This document shows, one piece after another, positions 15,891-23,375 of a stretch of DNA of 64,000 nt. A program made the translations under genes and the position numbers. The first letter of the stretch is position 1. Each line of letters starts with the position of its first letter. Source of the stretch: Candidatus Gastranaerophilales bacterium (GTDB taxonomy: Bacteria > Cyanobacteriota > Vampirovibrionia > Gastranaerophilales > Gastranaerophilaceae); assembly GCA_944323165.1 (NCBI GenBank), contig CALURK010000002.1, positions 1 to 64,000 of the forward strand, given 5' to 3'. Below the pieces are notes generated by a model, which was not told the DNA's origin, ran no database searches, and saw only the letters and a list, made by a program, of their open reading frames with translations.

Positions 15891-15970
15891 TTACAATTTT
15901 TTCTGTTAATTGTATCGTTTCTTCTGTCTCAAGTATTTGCAATATATTTATTTCGGGTTCGGAAATAGTA

Positions 15971-15987
15971 CCATTATCCGCCCCATT
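15971..15987 (+). repeat. Right copy of the tRNA-His 3' end direct repeat
   Basis: CCATTATCCGCCCCATT, 16 of 17 bases equal to the tRNA-His 3' end at 15129. A GGGTTCG like that of the tRNA T-arm lies a few bases upstream (about 15955-15961), so the displaced copy may include degenerate T-arm sequence. A tRNA-type terminator follows directly. The stretch 15891-15970 holds no gene. Confidence 0.7.
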
Positions 15988-15990
15988 TAC

Positions 15991-16030
15991 AAAAGACCTT
16001 ACGATTTTGGCAGTAAGGTCTTTTATTTTG
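15991..16030 (+). terminator. Terminator after the displaced tRNA-His 3' end
   Basis: Perfect 12-bp stem AAAAGACCTTAC / GTAAGGTCTTTT with a 10-nt loop and T-rich tail. Probably the original terminator of tRNA-His before the insertion. Confidence 0.85.
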
Positions 16031-16096
16031 TCTTTATATCGCTTTTGTTGTAATATTAGGTGAATTGTTCGAGTTTGTGGCTAGAGGTGTTATTAT

Positions 16097-16633
16097 TTGA
16101 TACTAAGTAATTGTTCTAAAAAAATACCTGAATACTTATTTTACAGCCCAACTCTTAATAAAGAAAAGAGCATAGAATCTCATAGGATGATTAACTCAAA
16201 AACAGGAAAGTACTTAGGAGAGATAATTACTTATCCTCAAGATTTTTATTATTTTAATTTAGAAGTTCCTGGATTACGCTCTTTATATATAGATCGACTT
16301 AGTGTATTTAATCGAAATAAAGGTTTTGGTACGAAATTTTTAAATTTTGCGAGGGTTGTTAGCAAACAAAAAGGGTGTAATGGACGATTACATCTTATTT
16401 CCTCTGACTGTTATGATAAAGAAAAACCACCGCATATTTTTTACAGAAAATATGGGTTTGATTCTCGTGATTTAAAAAAACTAGAAGAGGTAGATGATGC
16501 TATTTCTCAACCAAACAAGAAATTTACTTTTAATAGTATTGCAATGTTTTTTCCTCCAAAACCACAAGTTGAGGGAATAAAATCTTCTTCAAAAAGTTTA
16601 TGGACAAAACTGAAACAGTTTTTTAGAAAATAA
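16097..16633 (+). CDS. GNAT-like N-acetyltransferase-fold protein
   Basis: 178 residues. Strand-helix IDRLSVFNRNKGFGTKFLNF carries the R/N-x-x-G-x-G acetyl-CoA pyrophosphate loop of GNAT enzymes. A later HIFYRKYGF matches the usual F-Y-x-x-x-G-F motif B. The C-terminus is Lys-rich. The start is TTG (16097) with GAGGTG 7 nt upstream; the next Met is well inside. Substrate unknown; it stands alone. Confidence 0.65.
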   Translation: MILSNCSKKIPEYLFYSPTLNKEKSIESHRMINSKTGKYLGEIITYPQDFYYFNLEVPGLRSLYIDRLSVFNRNKGFGTKFLNFARVVSKQKGCNGRLHLISSDCYDKEKPPHIFYRKYGFDSRDLKKLEEVDDAISQPNKKFTFNSIAMFFPPKPQVEGIKSSSKSLWTKLKQFFRK

Positions 16634-16669
16634 AGTTTTAAAATTATTCAAAAAATATAAAAATTGAGT

Positions 16670-16999
16670 TTAAATAAGATCTTTTTCTTGAAGTTTAAGC
16701 TTAGCATCTTTTAAATTAAGCTTTTGTGGTTTTTTATCAAAAATTTTCTCTATATTTAGTCTTAAATCCAAAAAGGAAGTACCTTTTTCTATCAAGTCTA
16801 TAAATTTATCCAAATCCTTATCACTAAAGATATATAAATAAGCCTTTGACTTAGATTTATTTTTAATAAAAGAAACCGAATCCTGTGACTCGTTGTTAAG
16901 CTTGTGCCGAAATTGCTTCAACTTATTTTTATTCCCAGAAATTCTGATAAACTTACCAAAGTTTGGCTCATTGTTTTTTTCTATGGAAATTATTTTCAT
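16670..16999 (-). CDS. Small basic hypothetical protein
   Basis: 109 residues, Lys/Asn/Asp-rich, no signal peptide or membrane segment, no known family. The N-terminus (NEPNFGKFIRISGNK) contains an N-F-G motif that loosely resembles other small proteins here. The ATG lies 2 nt after the stop of the TPR gene, so it is co-translated with it. Confidence 0.5.
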   Translation of the reverse strand: MKIISIEKNNEPNFGKFIRISGNKNKLKQFRHKLNNESQDSVSFIKNKSKSKAYLYIFSDKDLDKFIDLIEKGTSFLDLRLNIEKIFDKKPQKLNLKDAKLKLQEKDLI

Positions 17000-17001
17000 A
17001 T

Positions 17002-18435
17002 TTAACCGTTAATTAATGATAAACAATTTGAGTCATTAAATGCTTGTAGTGATGGATTTATTTGAATAGCAGTCGCGTAATCTTTTCTAAATCCTTCGTT
17101 ATCACCAAGTTCTTTTCTGATAGCAGCTCTATAGTAGTATGCATCTGCATATTTAGAATTATTTTCAATAGCTTTATTCAAATCTGCTATAGCTCCCTGC
17201 AAATCTCTAAGTACGCATTTCTGAAGCCCTCGTATATAGTAGCTTTCTGCAAGCTTGATATTTGTTGTAGGATTTTGTTTTACAGCAGTTGTTGTTATTA
17301 CAGGAGAGCTTGGAGCTTTAACCGTTGCAACTCCTGCGCTAATAGTGTTATGTGCAATTGTTTCATTTTTTTCTTCAATAACTTTAGGCTTTACAACTGT
17401 AGTTACCTTAGTCTGTTGTTTTGTTTGTGTTTGAGGTATTACATTTACTTGTTTTTGAACCTGATTATAAGCAATTTCTTTGTTTGATTGCTGTTTTACT
17501 GTAGAACGAACTTGCGCTTGCTGCGTAGCAGGTTTGATAGGGTTGGCATTTTGGATTTCAGCACTTGCAACTTGAACAGTTTCAGATTTTATTGCCGGCT
17601 GTTGTGTAAAGCTCGGGACAACGCCTCTTACGGTAGGAATTGCTACTATATAGCTTTCATTAGATAATAAAGGTTTTACGTTTTTGATGAAAGTCTGTGT
17701 TTCTGCAAGTGCAATAGCTTGGTCTAGGTCGATTGCTGCACCTTCATTATCAAAGTACAGTTTTTTTAAACGTCCTCTGTTTGCGTAAGCAATACTGTCT
17801 TTAGGGTTTAGTGCTATAGCTTGCGAATAATCACTTAGGGCTCCTACGTTAAAGTTCATTCTTTTTTTTACAACGCCTCTGTTATTAAAAGCTTCAGCAT
17901 CTTTTGGATTTAGTTCAATAGCGATATTGTAATCCTCTAACGCACCTTTGTTGTCATCTAACATGTATTTTAAATTAGCTCTGTTGTAATAAACATCAGA
18001 ATAATTTTTGTTTATGGAAAGAGCTTTAGCATAGTCTTCCATCGCACCATTAATATCATTTAACGCTACTTTTAGGACGCCTCTGTTGTTGTAAGCGTAT
18101 GCAAAGTTTCCATTAATAGATATAGCCTTATTATAATCAGCCATGGCGCCATCAGTGTCATTAATTAATTGTTTAATATACCCTCTGTTCAGATAAAGTT
18201 CAGGGTTATTAGGGTTAAGCTCAATTGCTTTGTTAAAGTCTTGTATTGCCCCTTGAATATCTTGTTTCAAGAATCTCATAGAAGCTCTATTTGAATAAGC
18301 AAGAGAGGCATTCGGATTTTCTTGAATTTGTTTAGTATAATTTTCAATCGATTTGTCGAGAGGAGTTTCAGCAAAAACAGTGCTGTTAAAGCTTAACAGT
18401 ACTATGGCTGCAAGTATCAATCCTATTTTTTTCAC
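17002..18435 (-). CDS. Secreted tetratricopeptide-repeat protein
   Basis: 477 residues. The GTG start has AAGGAG 9 nt upstream. The signal peptide ends VFA-E. About seven TPRs follow (pattern N-R-G/A..L-x-D..G-A-x-x-D-Y/F-N-K-A-I-x-L-N-P; residues about 35-275). A Gln/Thr/Val/Lys-rich linker of about 110 residues comes next, then two more TPRs at the end (YYIRGLQKCVLRDLQGAI). TPRs are protein-docking surfaces, so this is probably a periplasmic scaffold. Partner unknown. Confidence 0.85.
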   Translation of the reverse strand: MKKIGLILAAIVLLSFNSTVFAETPLDKSIENYTKQIQENPNASLAYSNRASMRFLKQDIQGAIQDFNKAIELNPNNPELYLNRGYIKQLINDTDGAMADYNKAISINGNFAYAYNNRGVLKVALNDINGAMEDYAKALSINKNYSDVYYNRANLKYMLDDNKGALEDYNIAIELNPKDAEAFNNRGVVKKRMNFNVGALSDYSQAIALNPKDSIAYANRGRLKKLYFDNEGAAIDLDQAIALAETQTFIKNVKPLLSNESYIVAIPTVRGVVPSFTQQPAIKSETVQVASAEIQNANPIKPATQQAQVRSTVKQQSNKEIAYNQVQKQVNVIPQTQTKQQTKVTTVVKPKVIEEKNETIAHNTISAGVATVKAPSSPVITTTAVKQNPTTNIKLAESYYIRGLQKCVLRDLQGAIADLNKAIENNSKYADAYYYRAAIRKELGDNEGFRKDYATAIQINPSLQAFNDSNCLSLING

Positions 18436-18552
18436 GATACGTACTCCTTCATCAAGTTGGGCTAGGTTAATATTAACACATAATAATTTTATATCAACAT
18501 AATGTAAATAAATATATACACTCAGGTATTAGTAAAAAATGTAGATAAAAAA

Positions 18553-18581
18553 CTGATTAAAAAGAAAATTTGTGTTATACT
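18553..18581 (+). promoter_or_regulatory. Promoter of tRNA-Thr
   Basis: CTGATT, 17 nt, TATACT, ending 14 nt before the tRNA. The -35 is weak, the -10 and spacing good. Confidence 0.5.
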
Positions 18582-18595
18582 GGTCTAGAAAATAT

Positions 18596-18668
18596 GCCGA
18601 TGTGGCTCAGGTGGTAGAGCAATTGATTCGTAATCAATAGGTCGGGAGTTCGAGTCTCCCCATCGGCA
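18596..18668 (+). tRNA. tRNA-Thr (CGT)
   Basis: 73-nt cloverleaf. Acceptor stem GCCGATG / CATCGGC, D-stem GCTC / GAGC, anticodon stem ATTGA / TCAAT with loop TTCGTAA (anticodon CGT), T-stem GGGAG / CTCCC, discriminator A. CCA is not encoded, unlike tRNA-His. Its 3' half is duplicated 169 nt downstream. Confidence 0.97.
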
Positions 18669-18681
18669 TTTTTCGAAGAAA
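18653..18681 (+). repeat. Left copy of a 29-bp repeat at the tRNA-Thr 3' end
   Basis: Runs from the T-arm through the acceptor strand and 13 nt past the tRNA, and is identical to 18822-18850. The 169-nt period looks like an insertion that restored the tRNA 3' end. Confidence 0.9.
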
Positions 18682-18699
18682 AATGAATGGTAGAGATGA

Positions 18700-18799
18700 G
18701 AACTCCAAATGCGCAAGCATTAAAAAGAGTTCGAGCGCGAACGAGCAGAGGCTGAAAGGTTTTGCGAGGGGCAAAGCGCAGAAGCAAAACCAAGAAGCC
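18700..18799 (+). other. GC-rich structured insert between tRNA-Thr 3'-end copies
   Basis: The 140 nt between the repeats contain 68 G/C (about 49%), far above the flanking DNA. It folds well. GAACTC (18700-18705) pairs with GAGTTC (18727-18732) around AATGC-GCAA-GCATT, a 5-bp stem capped by a GNRA-type loop. GGCT..GGTTTTGC (18750-18765) pairs with GCAAAACC..AGCC (18784-18799). No credible ORF: the minus-strand frame through it is an antisense tRNA artefact. It may be co-transcribed with tRNA-Thr, as no terminator lies between. Confidence 0.6.
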
Positions 18800-18821
18800 G
18801 TTTAACGCGAGTGAGCAAGAC

Positions 18822-18850
18822 AGTCTCCCCATCGGCATTTTTCGAAGAAA
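18822..18850 (+). repeat. Right copy of the 29-bp tRNA-Thr 3'-end repeat
   Basis: Perfect copy of 18653-18681, including CCCCATCGGCA of the tRNA acceptor end and the flank TTTTTCGAAGAAA. Confidence 0.9.
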
Positions 18851-18898
18851 CTAAGTTAAATGCATTTTGATTAAATAAAGTCGGTCTTGGAGGCTTTT

Positions 18899-19525
18899 AT
18901 GAAAGTTTTATTATTAAACGGAAGTTCAAATAAAAATGGCTGTACTTTTACTGCACTTAGTGAAGTAGCAAAAGCTCTTAATAATGAAGGTATTGAAACA
19001 GAGATTTTTCAGTTAGGCAATTGTGAAATCCGTGACTGCTGTGGTTGCGGAGCTTGTAAAAAAGGCCTTGGTAAGTGTGTTTTTGAAGATGGCTTGGTAA
19101 ATGAATTTATAGAAAAAGCAAAATCTTCTGATGGTTTTGTATTTGGAACTCCTGTTTATTATGCTCACCCATCAGGAAGAATACTTTCTTTTCTTGATAG
19201 GGCTTTTTATGCAGGCAAAAGTGCTTTTGAATTCAAGCCAGGAGCAGCCATAGCTTCAGCAAGACGTTCAGGCACAACTGCCAGTTTTGATGTTTTAAAT
19301 AAGTACTTTACAATAAACAATATGCCTGTTATATCATCAGGGTATTGGAATAATATTCACGGTCATGTTGCAGAAGATGCTTTAAAAGACTTAGAAGGTT
19401 TACAAGTTATGAGAACTTTAGGACGCAATATGGCTTGGATTTTAAAATGTGTAGAACATGGAAGGCAAAATGGTATTACAAGGCCGGAGAAAGAAGAGCA
19501 AATATATACCAGTTTTATAAAGTAG
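18899..19525 (+). CDS. NADPH-dependent FMN reductase / iron-sulfur flavoprotein family
   Basis: Flavodoxin-fold oxidoreductase, 208 residues. A TTG frame start at 18887 is rejected: GGAGG (18889-18893) sits 5 nt before the ATG at 18899. The N-terminal phosphate loop is LNGSSNKNGCT. A cysteine cluster (DCCGCGACKKGLGKC, residues about 46-60) recalls iron-sulfur flavoproteins. FGTPVYYAHPSG is the second flavin loop. Seven nt before the Lrp gene, so it heads that operon. The electron acceptor is unknown. Confidence 0.85.
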   Translation: MKVLLLNGSSNKNGCTFTALSEVAKALNNEGIETEIFQLGNCEIRDCCGCGACKKGLGKCVFEDGLVNEFIEKAKSSDGFVFGTPVYYAHPSGRILSFLDRAFYAGKSAFEFKPGAAIASARRSGTTASFDVLNKYFTINNMPVISSGYWNNIHGHVAEDALKDLEGLQVMRTLGRNMAWILKCVEHGRQNGITRPEKEEQIYTSFIK

Positions 19526-19532
19526 GAGTGCT

Positions 19533-20015
19533 ATGAGAGAAGAATTGTTATCAATAATTGAGAAAAACAGCCGAATAGATTTAAAAGAGCTTGCAATTCT
19601 ATTAGGTGTGGAGGAAATTGATGTCGCAAATGAAATCCAAAAATTAGAAGAAGAGGGTATAATTTGCGGGTATCATACGCTGATTAATTGGGATAAGACT
19701 TCCATTGACAAGGTTTCAGCTCTTATAGAAGTCAAGGTTACACCGCAGAGAGGTCAAGGTTTTGATAAAATTGCTGAGAGAATTTATAATTACCCTGAAG
19801 TTAGAGCTGTTTACTTGATTTCAGGCGGATACGATTTATTGGTAACTTTAGAGGAAAAAACTTTAAGAGAGATTGCTAATTTTGTATCTGATAAACTTTC
19901 TACACTTGATAGTGTGCTGAGTACGGCAACGCATTTTGTATTAAAGAAATACAAGGATCATGGGACAGTTTTTGATAAAAAACATAGGGATGAAAGGGAG
20001 ATAATTACACCATGA
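19533..20015 (+). CDS. Lrp/AsnC-family transcriptional regulator
   Basis: 160 residues. N-terminal winged HTH (IDLKELAILLGVEEIDVANEI, then LEEEGII) and C-terminal RAM ligand-binding domain (ALIEVKVTPQ, RAVYLISGGYDLLV). The family senses amino acids. Its stop overlaps the aminotransferase start by 4 nt (ATGA), so it probably regulates that enzyme in response to an amino acid. Confidence 0.92.
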   Translation: MREELLSIIEKNSRIDLKELAILLGVEEIDVANEIQKLEEEGIICGYHTLINWDKTSIDKVSALIEVKVTPQRGQGFDKIAERIYNYPEVRAVYLISGGYDLLVTLEEKTLREIANFVSDKLSTLDSVLSTATHFVLKKYKDHGTVFDKKHRDEREIITP

Positions 20016-21175
20016 CAAAACCTCTTTCAAAAGCTGTTTTGGGTTTAAAACCTTCTGGTATAAGAAAATTCTTTGATATAGTAAGTGAAATGAAAGACGC
20101 CATTTCTTTAGGTGTTGGGGAACCGGATTTTGACACTCCTTGGCATATAAGGGATGAAGGTATTTATGCGCTTGAAAAAGGTAAGACTTTTTATACTTCT
20201 AATTCAGGGTTAAAAGAATTAAGAGAGGAAATTTGTAATTATTTGAAGCGTAAACAAAATATAGCTTATGACCCGATGAGTGAAGTTGTTGTGACGGTTG
20301 GGGGCTCTGAGGCTATCGATATCGGTTTGCGTGCTTTGATAAATCCTGGGGATGAAGTGATTATTCCGCAACCATCTTATGTTTCGTATGAGCCGTGTGC
20401 AATTTTAGCAGGAGCAAAGCCTGTTGTTATTAATCTTAAGGCGGAAAATGAATTTCGTTTAACAGCAGAAGAATTAAAGTCTGCTATTACAGAGAATACA
20501 AAGGTTCTGATACTTCCATTCCCTAATAATCCAACCGGTGCGATCATGGAACGAGGGGATTTGGAAGAAATTGCTAAAGTTGTTAAAGAAAACGATATTT
20601 ATGTAATGTCGGATGAAATTTATTCAGAGCTTACATACAAGGGAGAACATGTTTCCATAGCATCAATTGATGGAATGAAAGAGCGTACAATATTAATAAA
20701 CGGTTTTTCCAAGGCTTATGCTATGACAGGCTGGAGATTGGGTTATGCTTGCGCTCCTAAAGAAATTGTTAAACAAATGACAAAAATTCACCAATTTGCG
20801 ATAATGTGTGCGCCTACTACAAGCCAGTACGCAGCGGTAGAAGCCTTAAAAAACGGGGATGAAGACGTAAAAACTATGCGTGATGAATATAATAGACGCA
20901 GAAGATTCCTTATGAATGCCTTTAAGGAAATGGGGTTAGATTGTTTTGAACCTTATGGTGCTTTTTATGTCTTTCCTTGTATAAAGGAATTTGGAATGAC
21001 AAGCGAAGAGTTTGCAACGAGATTTCTTGAGGAAGAACGAGTTGCAGCAATTCCTGGTAACGCCTTTGGAGATAGCGGAGAAGGTTATTTAAGAATATCT
21101 TATGCCTATTCTTTGGATAATCTAAAAATCGCAATGGAGAGATTAAAACATTTTGTTGAAAAACTTAGAAATTAA
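20012..21175 (+). CDS. PLP-dependent class I aminotransferase (AspC/PatA-like)
   Basis: 387 residues, fold type I. Substrate motifs are SLGVGEPDFDTP, the N-N-P-T-G of PFPNNPTGA, SDEIYSELTY, and NGFSKAYAMTGWRLGY with the Schiff-base Lys in SKAYAMTGWR. A C-terminal LRISYA carries the carboxylate-binding Arg. The Lrp regulator in front suggests aspartate/aromatic or branched amino acid use. Its last 4 nt overlap the convergent dehydrogenase gene, leaving no room for a separate terminator. Confidence 0.92.
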   Translation: MTKPLSKAVLGLKPSGIRKFFDIVSEMKDAISLGVGEPDFDTPWHIRDEGIYALEKGKTFYTSNSGLKELREEICNYLKRKQNIAYDPMSEVVVTVGGSEAIDIGLRALINPGDEVIIPQPSYVSYEPCAILAGAKPVVINLKAENEFRLTAEELKSAITENTKVLILPFPNNPTGAIMERGDLEEIAKVVKENDIYVMSDEIYSELTYKGEHVSIASIDGMKERTILINGFSKAYAMTGWRLGYACAPKEIVKQMTKIHQFAIMCAPTTSQYAAVEALKNGDEDVKTMRDEYNRRRRFLMNAFKEMGLDCFEPYGAFYVFPCIKEFGMTSEEFATRFLEEERVAAIPGNAFGDSGEGYLRISYAYSLDNLKIAMERLKHFVEKLRN

Positions 21176-22182
21176 CATTTAGCAAGTACTTTTAATCTTT
21201 CAATTATAGCTTGGGTAAATTCGCTGCATTTTGAATTTCCACTAAGGTCAAATGTTTTTATATTAGCATTAAGAGTTTCAAATAGAGCAAGTTTAATTCG
21301 GCTTGCAGCGTCAGTTTCTCCGATATAATTTAGCATTTCAATACCAGACATAAGCATAGCTGTAGGATTAGCAAGGTCTTTCCCTGCAATATCAGGCGCG
21401 GAGCCGTGAACAGGCTCAAAAACCGCATAATCTTTTCCGATATTTGCACCTTGCGCAATCCCAAGTCCGCCAACAAGTCCCGCACAAAGATCAGATACAA
21501 TATCGCCGTACAGATTTGGAAGCAATAAAACGTCAAATTGATTTGGATTTTGAACAAGCTGCATACAGCAATTGTCTACAAGAATTTCTCTGAATTTTAT
21601 CTGCGGATAATTTTTTGAAATTTCTCTTGCGCATTCCAAAAACAAGCCGTCAGAGAGCTTGCAGATATTAGCTTTAGTGACAACACAAACTTCTTTTCTA
21701 TTGTTTTTTACTGCGTAATCAAACGCAAATTTTGCAATACGTTCAGATGCTTGTCTTGTAATAAATTTTATACTCTCTGCCGTGTTTTCGTCAACTTGAC
21801 GTTCTATTCCCGCGTACAAGTCTTCAGTATTTTCTCTAACTACAACAATATCAACTTTATCATATCTGGTTTTAACATTCGGTAAGTTATAGCAAGGTCT
21901 TAAATTTGCATACAAATCAAGTTCTTTTCTCAATTGAACATTAACAGATCTAAAACCTTTTCCAATTGGAGTTGTTACAGGAGATTTTAATGCAATTTTA
22001 TTCTTTTTAACGGATTCAATAACTCTATTTGGAAGTGGTGAGCCTTCTTTTTCTATAACATCAGCACCTGCAGTTTGAACATCCCAATTGATATCAACAC
22101 CTGCAGCTTTTATTATCTGAACCACAGCATCAGTAATTTCAGGTCCTATTCCGTCCCCTTTAATTAAAGTTATATTATGCAT
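21172..22182 (-). CDS. NAD-type isocitrate dehydrogenase (isopropylmalate dehydrogenase superfamily)
   Basis: 336 residues. N-terminal ITLIKGDGIGPEI; substrate loop SVNVQLRKELDLYANLRP, where Ser and Asn before LR-x-E-L favour isocitrate over isopropylmalate; VVRENTEDLYAGIE; a Lys in TKANICKLSDG; LLPNLYGDIVSD with the metal Asp; and EPVHGSAPDIAGK. No leu genes are adjacent, which also argues for isocitrate. It converts isocitrate to 2-oxoglutarate. Isopropylmalate or tartrate specificity remains possible. Confidence 0.82.
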   Translation of the reverse strand: MHNITLIKGDGIGPEITDAVVQIIKAAGVDINWDVQTAGADVIEKEGSPLPNRVIESVKKNKIALKSPVTTPIGKGFRSVNVQLRKELDLYANLRPCYNLPNVKTRYDKVDIVVVRENTEDLYAGIERQVDENTAESIKFITRQASERIAKFAFDYAVKNNRKEVCVVTKANICKLSDGLFLECAREISKNYPQIKFREILVDNCCMQLVQNPNQFDVLLLPNLYGDIVSDLCAGLVGGLGIAQGANIGKDYAVFEPVHGSAPDIAGKDLANPTAMLMSGIEMLNYIGETDAASRIKLALFETLNANIKTFDLSGNSKCSEFTQAIIERLKVLAKC

Positions 22183-22200
22183 TATAATCTCCTCAAATTC

Positions 22201-22509
22201 TTAACCGGCAGTAACTCCTGATTTTGCTTCAATATAAGCTTGAATACCTTTTGTAAGTTGGTCAGGACAACTGGTTGGTCTAGCTCCGCAAGGAATACCA
22301 CTAAGTTTTGGTACGATATCGTGAATATTCATTCCTTTTACAAGAACTCCTATTCCGCTAAGATTACCATTACAGCCTCCTACGAATTCAACGTCTTGTA
22401 TAATATCGTCTTTTATTCTCATTTGCATAAGTTTGCAACAAACACCTTTTGGCTGATATCTTACTATATCAACTCCATTTGAATTTTTTATTTCTATATT
22501 ATCGCTCAT
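22201..22509 (-). CDS. TSCPD-domain protein (TIGR03905-like)
   Basis: 102 residues from the ATG at 22509, preceded by GAGGAG at 6 nt; the longer frame to 22620 is not needed and would run into the divergent gene. The protein has GGCNGNLSGIGVLV and the diagnostic C-G-A-R-P-T-S-C-P-D-Q-L near the C-terminus. The TSCPD domain is known as a C-terminal cysteine module in B12-dependent ribonucleotide reductases; the stand-alone form has no established function. It lies 18 nt upstream of the isocitrate dehydrogenase and is probably co-transcribed. Confidence 0.85.
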   Translation of the reverse strand: MSDNIEIKNSNGVDIVRYQPKGVCCKLMQMRIKDDIIQDVEFVGGCNGNLSGIGVLVKGMNIHDIVPKLSGIPCGARPTSCPDQLTKGIQAYIEAKSGVTAG

Positions 22510-22604
22510 ATCATACTCCTCATTTATAAATGTCTTGCCTACACTCATTATATCATTTTGTTTTATCATAATCAAATTTCTCCTGTTTATTGTAATATAA
22601 GAAT

Positions 22605-23375
22605 ATGGAAAGTATAACAAAAATTGGTTTCTGGGGGTATCCCGACCCTGATATAGTAAATAAAGTTAAGCAAGATTACCCAAACGCCGAATGGATTGAT
22701 TTGGATATTGATTTTTATTATCCAAAAACTAATATTCTGCCTGAATCATATTGCAAAATTATTAGAAATATTATTGATAATACTGTTTATCTAAAACCGG
22801 ATTTAATCGTTGCACCAATTGGCAAAGATAAATGTGACAGCGGTTGGTTCGCATCCAAAATACTCTCTGATATGGGGTTTAATGTTATTCAGACAATTTA
22901 TGAAAAATTGGAACCAAAAAGAGAGATTGTAATTTGTGACAGCAATATGCCTCTTTATGACAAAATAACAACAATTACTGCAGGTATAATAGACTCAACA
23001 ATTTTAGACAAAGCTTGCAACCTTATAAAATCAAGTGGGGAGTTTCAAAACCAATCAAATTCATTTACCCCTACCCCTACACCTGGATTTTGGGGGGTTC
23101 CGCCGAATGATTTGGAAATATTAAAACTCTTCCCTGATACAACCCGTGTTTTTGGCTGGACAAGATGCGTAGAAGCCGGCACTCCTGCAGATTTGGAGCT
23201 GGAAATGTATGTTGATGATAATGTTCCTACTGTATTTTATGCACAGGCATTTTGTGCTAAATCACAACTCGCAAAGTATCTGGCTGACAAATACAACGGA
23301 CTTTATATCGACATTGATGATTATGCAACCAATTCAATAAAAGCTAAAGTGGAAGCTTTCTTAAGATTGAGTTGA
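22605..23375 (+). CDS. Two-copy 'GFWG' hypothetical protein
   Basis: 256 residues, not recognised. It has two similar halves, each starting G-F-W-G-x-P ([15 protein letters not shown] near residue 8; [13 protein letters not shown] near 163). They are joined by a Thr-Pro linker (TPTPTP). The second half has [19 protein letters not shown] and ends with an acidic [10 protein letters not shown]. Conserved Cys, Trp and acidic residues suggest a metal- or cofactor-binding domain. There is no clear ribosome site. The 3' end overlaps pyrG by 15 nt on the opposite strand. Confidence 0.6.
   Translation: MESITKIGFWGYPDPDIVNKVKQDYPNAEWIDLDIDFYYPKTNILPESYCKIIRNIIDNTVYLKPDLIVAPIGKDKCDSGWFASKILSDMGFNVIQTIYEKLEPKREIVICDSNMPLYDKITTITAGIIDSTILDKACNLIKSSGEFQNQSNSFTPTPTPGFWGVPPNDLEILKLFPDTTRVFGWTRCVEAGTPADLELEMYVDDNVPTVFYAQAFCAKSQLAKYLADKYNGLYIDIDDYATNSIKAKVEAFLRLS

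Noticed and set aside
15866-16063. Plus-strand 65-codon hydrophobic frame
   Set aside because: It crosses the palindrome, the displaced tRNA 3' end and the terminator stem; no ribosome site.
18575-18838. Minus-strand 87-codon frame containing GETRTPDLLITNQLL
   Set aside because: It reads antisense through tRNA-Thr. This peptide is a well-known spurious product of tRNA antisense translation.
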